Of a DNA stretch of 64,000 nt, positions 52,602 to 62,000 are shown piece by piece. Made by a program: the position numbers and the translations under genes. The notes beneath the pieces were generated by a model. The model did not search any database. It saw only the letters and a program-made list of their open reading frames with translations, and was not told the DNA's origin. Each line of letters begins with the position of its first letter. The stretch's first letter is position 1. The DNA is from an uncultured Lachnospiraceae bacterium. Its GTDB lineage: Bacteria > Bacillota > Clostridia > Lachnospirales > Lachnospiraceae. The DNA lies in the NCBI GenBank assembly GCA_910585205.1, contig CAJUCC010000092.1, forward strand, positions 1 to 64,000, written 5' to 3'.

Positions 52602-53764
52602 TGTTTCGCTATTATTGCTTAAATCCCATTGCCAGAGTGGGGCTTGACCGTTTCCGGGAAGGATTTACGGAGACAAAGGAGATCGGAGAGGCGGAAGGCA
52701 TCCTTGTCAGAAGTGCATCCATGCATGAACTGGAGCTTTCCGACAAGCTGCTGGCGGTTGCAAGGGCCGGTGCGGGGGTCAACAATATTCCGCTCGATCA
52801 GTGCGCGGAAAAAGGAATCGTCGTCTTCAATACGCCGGGAGCCAATGCCAATGGCGTTAAGGAACTGGTGATCGCCGGGATGCTGCTTGCTTCCCGCGAT
52901 GTTGTCGGCGGTATCGAATGGGTGAAATCGCAGACGGATAATCCCAATATCTCCAAGGATGCGGAAAAGGAGAAAAAGAAATTCGCCGGGACCGAGATTG
53001 AAAATAAAAAGCTCGGTATCATCGGCCTGGGTGCGATCGGTGTGCGGGTGGCCAATGCGGCGAAGCATCTCGGCATGGAAGTGTACGGCTATGACCCGTA
53101 TGTATCGGTCGATGCGGCTTGGAATCTGAGCCGGGATGTCAGACATGTGCTCAATGTCGATGAGATCTATGCGGAGTGTGATATTATCACCATCCATGTA
53201 CCGTTGATGGACGCCACAAAGGGTATGATTAACCGGGAAGCGCTGGATAAGATGAAAGACGGCGTTATTTTGCTCAACTTTGCGAGAGATCTGCTGGCAG
53301 ACGAGGAAGCGGTGCTTGCGGCAGTCAAATCCGGCAAAGTCCGCAAGTATGTAACCGATTTTGCCAATCCGACTACGGCGGGGCAGGAAGGCTGTATTGT
53401 CATCCCGCATCTCGGCGCTTCCACAGAGGAATCCGAAGATAACTGCGCGAAAATGGCGGTAAAAGAGCTGATGGAATATCTGGAAAACGGCAATATCCGT
53501 AACAGTGTAAACTATCCGAACTGCGATATGGGTGTCTGTGACAAGGCGGGGCGGATTGCGATCTTCCATAAAAATATTACCAATATGATTGCGAAATTTA
53601 CAACGGCGCTTGGCAATAACGGTATCAACATTTCCGATCTGACCAATAAGTCCAAAAAGGATGTGGCTTATACGATGATCGATGTGGAGACACCGGTGAC
53701 AGAGGAAATTATCCGTACGCTGGAAGCGATCGAAGGCGTATTCCGTGTGCGGGTTGTAAAATAA
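52601..53764 (+). CDS. serA: D-3-phosphoglycerate dehydrogenase
   Basis: 387 aa, short form. NAD+-dependent first step of serine synthesis. AGAGVNNIPLDQCAEKG, Rossmann GLGAIGVRVANAAKHLG and the catalytic His in IPHLGASTEESEDNCA. A C-terminal ACT-like domain (about 318-387, GINISDLTNKSKKDVAYTM) could sense serine. The stop codon of serC overlaps its ATG by one base. Followed by a terminator. Confidence 0.96.
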   Translation: MFRYYCLNPIARVGLDRFREGFTETKEIGEAEGILVRSASMHELELSDKLLAVARAGAGVNNIPLDQCAEKGIVVFNTPGANANGVKELVIAGMLLASRDVVGGIEWVKSQTDNPNISKDAEKEKKKFAGTEIENKKLGIIGLGAIGVRVANAAKHLGMEVYGYDPYVSVDAAWNLSRDVRHVLNVDEIYAECDIITIHVPLMDATKGMINREALDKMKDGVILLNFARDLLADEEAVLAAVKSGKVRKYVTDFANPTTAGQEGCIVIPHLGASTEESEDNCAKMAVKELMEYLENGNIRNSVNYPNCDMGVCDKAGRIAIFHKNITNMIAKFTTALGNNGINISDLTNKSKKDVAYTMIDVETPVTEEIIRTLEAIEGVFRVRVVK

Positions 53765-53792
53765 GAATACAACAGTAAAACAGATTCCAATC

Positions 53793-53829
53793 ACAGGGGC
53801 AGGGTGTTCAATCCTTTGCTCCTGTTTTT
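53793..53829 (+). terminator. Terminator after serA
   Basis: ACAGGGGCA (53793-53801) pairs with TGCTCCTGT (53817-53825) with one G-U pair, followed by TTTT. Confidence 0.8.
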
Positions 53830-53870
53830 GTAATATATGGGGAAATCGCTGTGGGAGATTTATGAAGTGG

Positions 53871-53932
53871 GCAGACATGTGTCTGCGGCGGGCCGCTAAG
53901 CGGCAGGTATCCGGGCAGCCGCGCCGTAGCGG
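53871..53932. repeat. Three tandem GC-rich hairpins
   Basis: GCAGACA-TG-TGTCTGC (53871-53886), GCCGC-TAA-GCGGC (53892-53904) and CCGC-GCCGTA-GCGG (53919-53932) follow each other between the serA terminator and the minus-strand gene. No coding function seen. They resemble the GCG/CGC hairpins at 1579 and 3012. Confidence 0.5.
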
Positions 53933-53936
53933 TATG

Positions 53937-54215
53937 CTAATGGGATTTATAAATATCATCCTGCACCATATCAAAATCCAGATAGTCTTCCTTAAACTGT
54001 GCCGCTTTCTGAACGGAAAATTCGCTGGCGAGATCCATATATTCAATAAAAATATCTTCAATCGGGCGTTTTTGCTCGCTGGCGATCGTTTCCATAATCG
54101 GTTTCAGATTTTCCAACTGGACGGAGATCGGTGTCTTTTGCGGGTCAATATCCGGCATAATCTGCTCGGCGTAGCGGTTGATGCGTTGTAACATGGCTTC
54201 CTGTTCTTTTGTCAT
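53937..54215 (-). CDS. Conserved small hypothetical protein, 92 aa
   Basis: Alpha-helical, no cysteine, signal or membrane segment (MTKEQEAMLQRINRYAEQ, then ENLKPIMETIASEQ). Acidic C-terminus FKEDYLDFDMVQDD. A GGAAAGGAAACGAGAG site lies before the ATG at 54215 on the minus strand. The frame is well formed and protein-like. No family name recalled. It is the only minus-strand gene in this stretch, divergent from DUF1015. Confidence 0.6.
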   Translation of the reverse strand: MTKEQEAMLQRINRYAEQIMPDIDPQKTPISVQLENLKPIMETIASEQKRPIEDIFIEYMDLASEFSVQKAAQFKEDYLDFDMVQDDIYKSH

Positions 54216-54303
54216 TTCTCTCGTTTCCTTTCCTGAATGTCTGTGGCAGAATCATAATGTTTCATAAATCATATCATCTAATATTTTTTCTGTCAAAAAC
54301 GAA

Positions 54304-54332
54304 TTGTATTCGTCTCTGTGATTTGATAAAAT
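54304..54332 (+). promoter_or_regulatory. Promoter for the DUF1015 gene
   Basis: TTGTAT (54304-54309), 17-bp spacer, TAAAAT (54327-54332), 61 bp before the ATG. Confidence 0.65.
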
Positions 54333-54393
54333 AAAGTAACGGTAAGACAGATATTACTGATCGAATAAAGACCAAAGAATGTGAGGATAACAG

Positions 54394-55635
54394 ATGGCAG
54401 ATGTCAGACCTTTTCATGCGGTTCGGCCCCGGGCGGGACTGGAGTCACGGATCGCTGCACTTCCCTATGACGTATACAACCGAAAAGAGGCACGGGAAGA
54501 AACGGAGAAAAATCCGTTGTCTTTTCTGCGGATAGACCGGGCCGAGACGCAGTTTCCGGAGGGAACCGATCTGTATGATGACTGCGTTTACACGAAGGCG
54601 AGAGAGCTTCTATATGAAATGCTGGAAAAGGGACAGTTTATCAGGGAGGACGTCCCCTGTTATTACATATATGAGCTGACGATGGACGGGCGCGTACAGA
54701 CAGGAATCGCGGCCTGTGCCAGTGTGGATGACTATGAAAATCGGGTGATTAAAAAGCATGAGAACACGCGGGCGGAAAAGGAAGAAGACCGCATCCGGCA
54801 TGTGGACAGATGCAGCGCCCAGACAGGGCCGATTTTTCTGGCATATCGTTCCACAGAGGAGATCAACCGGCAGGTGGAGGCCGTGAAACAGGAATCCGCG
54901 CTGTATGATTTTGTGTCGGATGACGGCATCCGGCACCGGATCTGGCGGATCGCGGAGGCGGACCGCATTGCGGTGATCCGGGAGAATTTTAAGCGGACGG
55001 AAGCGATCTATATCGCGGACGGGCACCATCGCTGTGCCTCCGCCGTAAAAGTGGGAACGATGCGCCGGCAATCGCATCCCGGCTATACGGGTGAGGAAGC
55101 GTTTAACTATTTTCTCTCCGTTTTGTTCCCGGATGACCAGCTTATGATTATGGACTATAACCGTGTCGTAAAAGATCTGAACGGGTATGACACTGCGGCG
55201 TTTCTGGAAAAGGTATCGGAGCGTTTCCGCGTGGAAAAACTGGGCGGAGAAGCCGTTTATCCGACGGAAAAAGGACAGATCACCATGTATCTGGACGATG
55301 TATGGTACAGATTGACTGTTTTGGTCAATGATAAAAACACCGACCCTGTGGGACAACTGGATGTTTCCGTTCTGCAAAGAGAACTGCTGACGCCGATTCT
55401 GGGAATCGGCGACCCGCGCACGGACGAGCGGATTGATTTTGTGGGCGGTATCCGGGGACTGCAGGAGCTGGAGCGGCGGGTGCACACGGACTGCCGGGTT
55501 GCTTTTGCCATGTATCCCACGTCCATCTCGGAACTGTTTGCCGTCTCGGATGCGGGACTTCTGATGCCGCCCAAGTCAACCTGGTTTGAACCGAAGCTGC
55601 GGAGCGGGCTTTTGATCCATCAGATTGAGGAATAG
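54394..55635 (+). CDS. DUF1015 family protein
   Basis: 413 aa, soluble. Conserved segments: VRPFHAVRPRAGLESRIAALPYDV at the start, VIKKHENTRAEKEEDRIRH and the central motif AIYIADGHHRCASA (near 210). DGHHR is shared with the ParB/sulfiredoxin/SerK fold, some members of which are free-serine kinases; with serC-serA just upstream, a serine-phosphate role is possible but inferred. Relatives often follow serA in Clostridia. ATG 54394 has GTGAGGA upstream. glgB starts 23 bp later. Confidence 0.85.
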   Translation: MADVRPFHAVRPRAGLESRIAALPYDVYNRKEAREETEKNPLSFLRIDRAETQFPEGTDLYDDCVYTKARELLYEMLEKGQFIREDVPCYYIYELTMDGRVQTGIAACASVDDYENRVIKKHENTRAEKEEDRIRHVDRCSAQTGPIFLAYRSTEEINRQVEAVKQESALYDFVSDDGIRHRIWRIAEADRIAVIRENFKRTEAIYIADGHHRCASAVKVGTMRRQSHPGYTGEEAFNYFLSVLFPDDQLMIMDYNRVVKDLNGYDTAAFLEKVSERFRVEKLGGEAVYPTEKGQITMYLDDVWYRLTVLVNDKNTDPVGQLDVSVLQRELLTPILGIGDPRTDERIDFVGGIRGLQELERRVHTDCRVAFAMYPTSISELFAVSDAGLLMPPKSTWFEPKLRSGLLIHQIEE

Positions 55636-55658
55636 AAAGTAAGAGAGGAAAATAAACT

Positions 55659-58076
55659 ATGAATGACAAATTATATAAACTGATGAACTGGCGGGATATA
55701 GAGGAAATCGTGTATTCGGAGAGCGACGATCCGCACAGGCTTCTGGGGGCACATAAAGCGGGCAGCAAACTGCTGGTTCAGGCATTTTTTCCGGATGCAA
55801 AGTCGGTGACACTGCGGAGCACCGACGGCACAAAGGCGTATTCGATGGAGTGTGTGGACAGCGCGGGATTTTACGCGGCGCTGCTGCCGGAAAAACCTTC
55901 TTTTACTTACACCTATCTGGTCAATGACGGACAAAAGGAGATTGTCAGAAAAGAAGTATATGCGTTTGATCCCGTGATTACGAAAAAGGATACGGAGAAG
56001 TTCCAGGCGGGCATTCATTACACGGTATATCAAATCCTGGGCGCGCATGCGATGACGATCAACGGTACGGCCGGTATGCACTTTGCGGTCTGGGCGCCGG
56101 GCGCACTGCGCGTGAGCGTGGTGGGAGACTTTAACCACTGGGACGGACGTGTGCACCAGATGCGCCGGCTCTGGGATTCCGGTATCTTTGAATTGTTTTT
56201 GCCGGATGTGGGCGTCGGCGAAAATTATAAATTTGAAATCAAGGTAAAAGGCGGTCTGACCTATCTGAAGGCGGACCCGTATGCGTTCCGGTCGGAGCTG
56301 CGCCCGGGGACGGCTTCCATAACGGCGGACATCTCCGGTTTTGCATGGGAGGACGACAAGTGGATGGCGGCGCGTGGGAAAAAGCAGGAAAAGGATGCGC
56401 CGATCAGCATTTACGAACTGTATCTGGGTTCCTTTAAGCGTGCGGTTCCCGAAGCGGGCCAGGAGACAGAGGAAGAATTTCTGCCGTATCTGAATTACCG
56501 GGAGCTGGCGCCGGAGATTATCGCTTATGTAAAGCGGATGGGATATACCCATATCGAGTTGATGCCGGTGATGGAGCATCCCTTTGACGCCTCCTGGGGG
56601 TATCAGACAATCGGCTATTATGCACCGACGGCCCGGTATGGCACGCCGGAAGATTTTATGTACTTTATGAATGAGATGCACAAGGCGGACATCGGCGTGA
56701 TTCTCGACTGGGTTCCGGCACATTTTCCGCGGGATGTCTACGGACTTTCCAACTTTGACGGCACCTGCCTGTATGAGCATCAGGACCCGCGTCAGGGTTC
56801 ACATCCCGACTGGGGGACACTGATTTACAATTACGGCAGACCCGAAGTCTTCAACTATCTGATTGCCAATGCCCTGTTCTGGATTGAAAATTATCATGCC
56901 GACGGTATCCGCATCGACGCGGTGGCTTCGATGCTGTATCTGGATTACGGTAAGCGGGACGGCCAGTGGGTTGCGAATATTTACGGCGGGAACGAAAATC
57001 TGGAAGCGATGGAATTTTTAAAGCATCTGAATTCCGTGATCGAAAAGCGGGGGAAAGGCGCGATCAGCATTGCGGAGGAATCGACCGCATGGCCCCGCGT
57101 GACGGGTTCGCTGAAAGAGGGCGGACTGGGCTTTTCCTATAAATGGAATATGGGGTGGATGAACGATTATCTGGAATATATCAAATACGATCCCTATTTC
57201 CGCTCCCATCACCATGGGGAGCTGACGTTCAGTATGATTTATGCCTACAGTGAAAAGTTTATGCTGGAGTTTTCCCACGACGAGGTGGTGCACGGAAAGG
57301 CGTCACTGATCGGCAAGATGCCGGGCGAGCGCAGCGATCAGTTTGCCAATATGCGTCTGACGCTTGCACATATGATGATGCATCCGGGTAAAAAATTGCT
57401 GTTTATGGGGCAGGACATCGGTGAGTTTGACGAATGGAATGAGAACCGGGAAGTGGAATGGGATCTGCTGCAGTATGAAGAACACGGCAGCCTGAACAGA
57501 CTGATGCAGGATCTGAACGCTTTCTACCGCAAGCATCCGGCGCTTTACGAACTGGACACGGAGAGTGAGGGCTTTGAGTGGATCAATAATATTTCCGCGA
57601 ACGAGAGCATGCTTGTGTTCCTGCGCAAGAGTAAGGACGAGAAGGAAATACTGCTGATCGTGGAAAATTTTGCCAATACCGTATGGGATCAGCATAAAAT
57701 CGGTGTGCCTTTTCCCGGGAAATATAAGGAAATTTTCAATACGGACGCGGAAATTTACGGCGGGAGCGGCCTGACCAACGCCCGGGTGAAAACGGCTAAA
57801 GAAAGCGAGTGCGATCACCGCGAATATTCCATCACCATGCGTTCGGCGCCGCTGTCGGTACAGATCTTCACCTGTACGCCGGGAGAGCCGGAAAAGATTG
57901 TGAAACCGGCAAAGGCCGTAAAAACGGCCGGGGCGGCAAAAGCGGTGAAAGCCGCAAAATCCGCCGGCAGCGTAAAAGCGGCGAAATCCGTGAAATCCGG
58001 AAAGGCGGCGAGAACCGTGAAAACGACAAAGGCTGCCGGAACGAAAGCGGAACGTGAAACGGCGAAATCGGAATAA
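55659..58076 (+). CDS. glgB: 1,4-alpha-glucan branching enzyme with Lys/Ala-rich C-terminal tail
   Basis: 805 aa. Branches glycogen. N-terminal CBM48-like domains (about 10-240, GMHFAVWAPGALRVSVVGDFNHW), GH13 catalytic domain with Asp in GIRIDAVASMLYLDY, Glu in AISIAEEST and Asp in EFSHDEVVHGK, then the C-terminal beta domain. After it comes an extra tail, residues about 749-805: 57 residues with 14 Lys and 17 Ala in repeats such as KAVKAAK and VKAAKS, which looks like a histone H1-type linker. Usual branching enzymes lack this tail. GAGAGG precedes ATG 55659. Confidence 0.93.
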   Translation: MNDKLYKLMNWRDIEEIVYSESDDPHRLLGAHKAGSKLLVQAFFPDAKSVTLRSTDGTKAYSMECVDSAGFYAALLPEKPSFTYTYLVNDGQKEIVRKEVYAFDPVITKKDTEKFQAGIHYTVYQILGAHAMTINGTAGMHFAVWAPGALRVSVVGDFNHWDGRVHQMRRLWDSGIFELFLPDVGVGENYKFEIKVKGGLTYLKADPYAFRSELRPGTASITADISGFAWEDDKWMAARGKKQEKDAPISIYELYLGSFKRAVPEAGQETEEEFLPYLNYRELAPEIIAYVKRMGYTHIELMPVMEHPFDASWGYQTIGYYAPTARYGTPEDFMYFMNEMHKADIGVILDWVPAHFPRDVYGLSNFDGTCLYEHQDPRQGSHPDWGTLIYNYGRPEVFNYLIANALFWIENYHADGIRIDAVASMLYLDYGKRDGQWVANIYGGNENLEAMEFLKHLNSVIEKRGKGAISIAEESTAWPRVTGSLKEGGLGFSYKWNMGWMNDYLEYIKYDPYFRSHHHGELTFSMIYAYSEKFMLEFSHDEVVHGKASLIGKMPGERSDQFANMRLTLAHMMMHPGKKLLFMGQDIGEFDEWNENREVEWDLLQYEEHGSLNRLMQDLNAFYRKHPALYELDTESEGFEWINNISANESMLVFLRKSKDEKEILLIVENFANTVWDQHKIGVPFPGKYKEIFNTDAEIYGGSGLTNARVKTAKESECDHREYSITMRSAPLSVQIFTCTPGEPEKIVKPAKAVKTAGAAKAVKAAKSAGSVKAAKSVKSGKAARTVKTTKAAGTKAERETAKSE

Positions 58077-58113
58077 TATAATATAGCGGATATAGAGGAA
58101 AGGGACAGTGGTT

Positions 58114-59007
58114 ATGTGGAAATGGCTGTTGGAGCAGGGGGTTGACCTGAACCTGACGGAGCACGAGATCGGGCTGATTGAGCAGTTCGTGGAGAAATTG
58201 CCGGAAAAGGCGCTTAGCCTTGGCATCCGGGTTCTTCTGGCGGGCGTGGTATTTTTCCTGGGCCTGCAGTTGATCCGGCTGTTGCGCAGGCTGGTGGATA
58301 AGTCTCTGTCGCGGACGAATGCCGACAGGGGCGTGGCACAGTTTCTGGATTCCCTGATTAAAATCGGGCTGACGGCGCTGCTGGTTCTGATGATAGCGAT
58401 CAGCTTTGGGCTGGATGCCACAAGCGTTATGGCCATGCTCGGTTCGGTCGGCGTTGCCTTTGCGCTGGCTCTGCAGGGCAGCCTTTCCAACTGTGCGGGC
58501 GGTGTCCTGATTTTACTGCAAAAGCCGTTTGTCGTGGGCGATTATATTATCGAGGGCAGCAAAGGACAGGAGGGAACCGTCATTGAGATTCAGCTCTTTT
58601 ATACGAAGCTGCAGACGGCGGATGATGTTATCATTACGCTGCCGAACGGTTCGCTTGCCAACAACAATATAACGAATTATTCGACCGTGGAAACCCGCCG
58701 CATGGATGTTATGATCGGAATTTCCTATGATGCGGATCTGAAACAGGCAAAAGAGGTGCTGACTGGCGTCCTGGAACGGGAGCCCCGGATTTTGCAGGAT
58801 CGGGACAAAAAGGTATTTGTGAAAGATCTCGCAGACAGTGCGGTGATTTTACAGGTCAGATGCTGGTTTTTGAACGGAGACTACTGGGACGGACGGGCGG
58901 CTGTTCTGGAGGCGTGCAAGCTGGCGCTGGATGAAAACGAAATCGCGATACCGTACCCGCAGATGGATATACATGTAAAGGAGAACCGGGATGGGAGAGA
59001 AGGATAA
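58114..59007 (+). CDS. Small-conductance mechanosensitive channel, MscS family
   Basis: 297 aa. Three membrane helices (about 25-125), the third being the pore helix with Ala/Gly-rich MAMLGSVGVAFALALQGSLSNCAGG, then the cytosolic beta domain (FVVGDYIIEGSKGQEGTVIEI and ITLPNGSLANNNITNYS). Releases ions in hypoosmotic shock. I prefer ATG 58114 over GTG 58108 for distance to AAAGGG, but both are possible. The next ATG lies inside its last codons. Confidence 0.92.
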   Translation: MWKWLLEQGVDLNLTEHEIGLIEQFVEKLPEKALSLGIRVLLAGVVFFLGLQLIRLLRRLVDKSLSRTNADRGVAQFLDSLIKIGLTALLVLMIAISFGLDATSVMAMLGSVGVAFALALQGSLSNCAGGVLILLQKPFVVGDYIIEGSKGQEGTVIEIQLFYTKLQTADDVIITLPNGSLANNNITNYSTVETRRMDVMIGISYDADLKQAKEVLTGVLEREPRILQDRDKKVFVKDLADSAVILQVRCWFLNGDYWDGRAAVLEACKLALDENEIAIPYPQMDIHVKENRDGREG

Positions 59008-59890
59008 AAAACCGGATCCGCAGCAGCGGAGAGAGTCGTTTGCCGATCATTGGCATGCAGTGTATACATTTATGCCCATGTTTGCGGAACCGGTGAAGAT
59101 GCCGGAGCTTTCCGTTTTTACGGAAGCGATGAAACGGCGTTTCGGCCGTGTGGAAGTGATGCATGACAATCCGGTTATGCCGGAGAAGGAAGAAAACCTG
59201 CTGAGTTTTGCGCTGATGGATCACAGCGTTTTTTATAAAGATAAAGGGCAGGAATTTCCCTCACAGCTCTTGCTGTTCGGGATGGGAGAATTTGACCGGG
59301 AACTGTGGGATGAAATGATCATTTCCAATTTCCATGCCTGCCCGGATGCGGAAACCATACTGCCTGCCTGCCGCTATTCGCTGATTGCGGGAAATATGAT
59401 GGCGGCGGGGCTTCCGCGCATGGAGGAATACGGCATTCTGGCATCGTATGCGGATCTGTTTCTGGAACTTTTCCCGGAATGCATCGGCATATACTGGCCG
59501 CACAGTCAGTCGCTTACGTCCGCATCGTATTACCGGGAGCCGCACTGGCACCGCAGTGACTTCCATTTTCTGGACGGCGGTCTGAATCTTCGTATGTTCC
59601 GGATTACGGGAACCGAAGAGCTTTTGTTCGACACCGTGGGATTTACGGCCATCGGCCTGCCGGATCTGCAGTTTCACTGCAAAAATCTCGATCCGGATGA
59701 TGTGGTGCCTTTCCTGAGAAATCTGGCTGCCTATCTGTATGAGGAAGGGGATGTCATAGAGGACGGCAATACGGTGGAAGGCATTCATCATGAAAAATGG
59801 GTATGCAGACGGGAGGATGCCATGGCCGGACCGGTTCGGGTCGTCCTGGATGTCAATCCGGGAATCTATGCGGGCGGGAACCGGCAGTGA
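58991..59890 (+). CDS. DUF4261 domain protein
   Basis: 299 aa. The C-terminal half matches my memory of DUF4261: LFDTVGFTAIGLPDLQFHC, DPDDVVPFLRNLAAYLYEEGDVIEDGNTV and VRVVLDVNPGIYAG. The first half includes IYWPHSQSLTSASYYRE. No membrane segment. Function unknown. It starts at ATG 58991 inside the end of mscS (17-bp overlap), so the two are coupled. Name depends on recall, not a search. Confidence 0.6.
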   Translation: MGEKDKKPDPQQRRESFADHWHAVYTFMPMFAEPVKMPELSVFTEAMKRRFGRVEVMHDNPVMPEKEENLLSFALMDHSVFYKDKGQEFPSQLLLFGMGEFDRELWDEMIISNFHACPDAETILPACRYSLIAGNMMAAGLPRMEEYGILASYADLFLELFPECIGIYWPHSQSLTSASYYREPHWHRSDFHFLDGGLNLRMFRITGTEELLFDTVGFTAIGLPDLQFHCKNLDPDDVVPFLRNLAAYLYEEGDVIEDGNTVEGIHHEKWVCRREDAMAGPVRVVLDVNPGIYAGGNRQ

Positions 59891-59933
59891 TGTGCAGAAA
59901 GCCGGCGAAATGACGCCGTCATTTCGAATAACG

Positions 59934-59974
59934 GAAAAAACCACGGAATCCATTCGGTATTCCGTGGTTTTTTT
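59934..59974 (+). terminator. Strong terminator after the DUF4261 gene
   Basis: AAAAACCACGGAAT pairs with ATTCCGTGGTTTTTTT around CCATTCGGT. A-run and T-run on both sides make it bidirectional, so it also ends the tRNA transcript from the other strand. Confidence 0.9.
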
Positions 59975-59985
59975 GTCAACATGAC

Positions 59986-60058
59986 AGCCGAAAAAGGGAC
60001 TCGAACCCTCGACCCCTTCATTACGAGTGAAGTGCTCTACCAACTGAGCTATTTCGGC
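59986..60058 (-). tRNA. tRNA-Thr (anticodon CGT)
   Basis: Read on the minus strand: acceptor GCCGAAA pairs with TTTCGGC; D-arm GCTC/GAGC; anticodon stem CTTCA/TGAAG around loop CTCGTAA, anticodon CGT at 60023-60025; T-arm with TTCGAGT. 73 nt, no intron, CCA not encoded (ends ...GGC then T). Decodes ACG. Confidence 0.95.
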
Positions 60059-60078
60059 ATAAGTCGCTGACGTATGTT

Positions 60079-60107
60079 ATTATAATAGGTACGGGCGGAT
60101 TTTGCAA
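60079..60107 (-). promoter_or_regulatory. Promoter for tRNA-Thr
   Basis: On the minus strand TTGCAA (60102-60107), 17-bp spacer, TATAAT (60079-60084), about 20 bp before the tRNA 5' end. Confidence 0.75.
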
Positions 60108-60175
60108 GCAGGAATTTATATTTTTATGAAAAAATTTTGCCGCCCATATTTTCCGAAAAGATCGGATATGGGTGC

Positions 60176-60205
60176 TGGACAGACTGTCGGCGATGCGCTT
60201 ATAAT
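60176..60205 (+). promoter_or_regulatory. Promoter for the CAP-domain gene
   Basis: TGGACA (60176-60181), 18-bp spacer, TATAAT (60200-60205), 35 bp before the ATG at 60241. Confidence 0.6.
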
Positions 60206-60240
60206 AATACCATATCATCGAACACAAAGGAGGAGTGGAA

Positions 60241-60852
60241 ATGAGAAGGAAGATTCTGGCTGCTGCCATGTCGCTGCTGATTTTGCTTGGGTGCGGCATG
60301 ACGGCATGTGCACAGCCCGTGGCAATGGAAGACGGCACGGTATTTGATGCCGAATATTATGCGCGGGAAAATCCTGACGTGACGGCTGTACTGGGGACGG
60401 ATGCCGCCGTTTTATACCAGCACTATGTACTGTGCGGAAAGGCGGAGGGGCGTCTGCCTGCCGAACCTGACATTAACAGTATGTCTTATGACAGGCAGGT
60501 AAGAGAACTGTGCAACCGGGAGCGGGAAGCGATGGGGGTCGGAGAACTGGCATGGGATGATTCCCTTGCACGGGCGGCACAGATCAGAGCCGGTGAGCTG
60601 GTACAGCAGTTTTCCCATACAAGGCCCGACGGCAGCAGCGCATTGGACATGATACCGTTTGGAAACGGAATCCGCACAAAAGGCGAGAACATAGCGAGCG
60701 GATTCGGGACGCCGGAGAGTGTTGTAAACGGCTGGATGAACAGTGAGGGGCATCGGAAAAATATTCTGAACGGAAATTACTCGAAAATCGGTGTCGGGTA
60801 CTATGTGGACGAAACCGGATACCCCTATTGGGTACAGATCTTCGCGGGCTGA
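60241..60852 (+). CDS. Secreted CAP/SCP domain protein
   Basis: 203 aa. Signal peptide (RRKILAAAMSLLILLGCGMTA) then a short region around YYARENPDVTAVLG, a motif also seen in cell-surface proteins of Clostridia, and a CAP domain (about 85-203): NREREAMGVGELAWDDSLARAA, FSHTRPDG, GENIASG and MNSEGHRKNILNGNYSKIGVG. Extracellular; target unknown. Possible lipobox in GMTAC. ATG 60241 has GGAGGAG upstream. Threonine aldolase follows 26 bp later. Confidence 0.87.
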   Translation: MRRKILAAAMSLLILLGCGMTACAQPVAMEDGTVFDAEYYARENPDVTAVLGTDAAVLYQHYVLCGKAEGRLPAEPDINSMSYDRQVRELCNREREAMGVGELAWDDSLARAAQIRAGELVQQFSHTRPDGSSALDMIPFGNGIRTKGENIASGFGTPESVVNGWMNSEGHRKNILNGNYSKIGVGYYVDETGYPYWVQIFAG

Positions 60853-60878
60853 GTCCGCGTCGTATGGCAGGAGGAGTT

Positions 60879-61904
60879 ATGATCTCATTCGAAAGTGATT
60901 ATATTGCAGGGGCACATCCAAAGATATTGCAGCGTCTGGCGGAGACGAACCGGGAATGCCTGCCGGGATACGGAAGCGACGAATATTGTGAATGCGCCCG
61001 GCAAAAGATTCTGACTGCCTGTCGGTGTCCGGACGGAGACGTGTTTTTTCTGGTGGGCGGGACACAGACCAATGCGGTCGTGATTACCGCAATGCTGCGG
61101 GAGTATGAGGGTGTGATCGCCGCTCATACAGGACATGTCAGTGTCCATGAGGCAGGTGCGATTGAGTGTACCGGGCATAAGGTGCTGGAAATTCCGCAAA
61201 AAGACGGCAAGATTGTACCGGCGGCGCTGACCCGGTATCTGCATGACTTTTACGGAGACGAAAATCATGAGCATATGGTGTTTCCCGGCATGGTCTACCT
61301 TTCCCACCCGACGGAATACGGTACCCTGTATACCAAAAAAGAACTGGAAGAAATATCCGCGGTCTGTGCAGCTTATCATATCCCGCTGTATCTGGACGGG
61401 GCACGTCTGGGATACGGACTGGTAAGCCGTGCGAGTGATATGACGATCGCGGACATTGCGCGACTGTGTGATGTGTTTTATATCGGCGGCACAAAAGTCG
61501 GCGCATTGTGCGGGGAGGCGGTCGTCTTTCCCCGCCACAATATGCCGGCGCATTTCCTGACAACGGCAAAGCGCCATGGCGCACTGCTGGCAAAGGGCCG
61601 TCTGCTTGGCATCCAGTTTGACACATTGTTTACGGATGATCTGTACTGGGACATCAGCAGGCATGCCATTTCCATGGCGGAAGGGCTGAAAGAGATTTTC
61701 CGGAAAAAAGGCTGCCGCTTTTATCTGGAGTCACCGACCAATCAGCAGTTTATCATTTTAGAAAATGAACGCATGCGGGAGCTGGAAGCGGAGGTCAGAT
61801 TCGGCTTTTGGGAAAAATACGACGCAGATCATACGACGGTGCGGTTTGCGACGAGCTGGTCAACGACAGAGGAAGATCTGGAAAAGCTGGAACGGCTGCT
61901 GTAA
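60879..61904 (+). CDS. ltaE: Low-specificity L-threonine aldolase family protein
   Basis: 341 aa. PLP enzyme cleaving threonine or related beta-hydroxy amino acids to glycine and aldehyde. Glycine-rich PLP segment GGTQTNAVVITAM, catalytic Lys in YIGGTKVGALCGEAVVF, Asp-His contact LDGARLGYG. Sequence PGYGSDEYCECARQKI fits the family. ATG 60879 with AGGAGG upstream. Read-through from the CAP gene is likely. Exact substrate is not proven. Confidence 0.9.
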   Translation: MISFESDYIAGAHPKILQRLAETNRECLPGYGSDEYCECARQKILTACRCPDGDVFFLVGGTQTNAVVITAMLREYEGVIAAHTGHVSVHEAGAIECTGHKVLEIPQKDGKIVPAALTRYLHDFYGDENHEHMVFPGMVYLSHPTEYGTLYTKKELEEISAVCAAYHIPLYLDGARLGYGLVSRASDMTIADIARLCDVFYIGGTKVGALCGEAVVFPRHNMPAHFLTTAKRHGALLAKGRLLGIQFDTLFTDDLYWDISRHAISMAEGLKEIFRKKGCRFYLESPTNQQFIILENERMRELEAEVRFGFWEKYDADHTTVRFATSWSTTEEDLEKLERLL

Positions 61905-62000
61905 GGGATGCCTTACCGCGGGATATAAATTTCATTGCCACAGGGGGAAAAAAGTGCTATACTCAAAAATGTGCAATTTGAAACAGGACAGGTGAGTACA

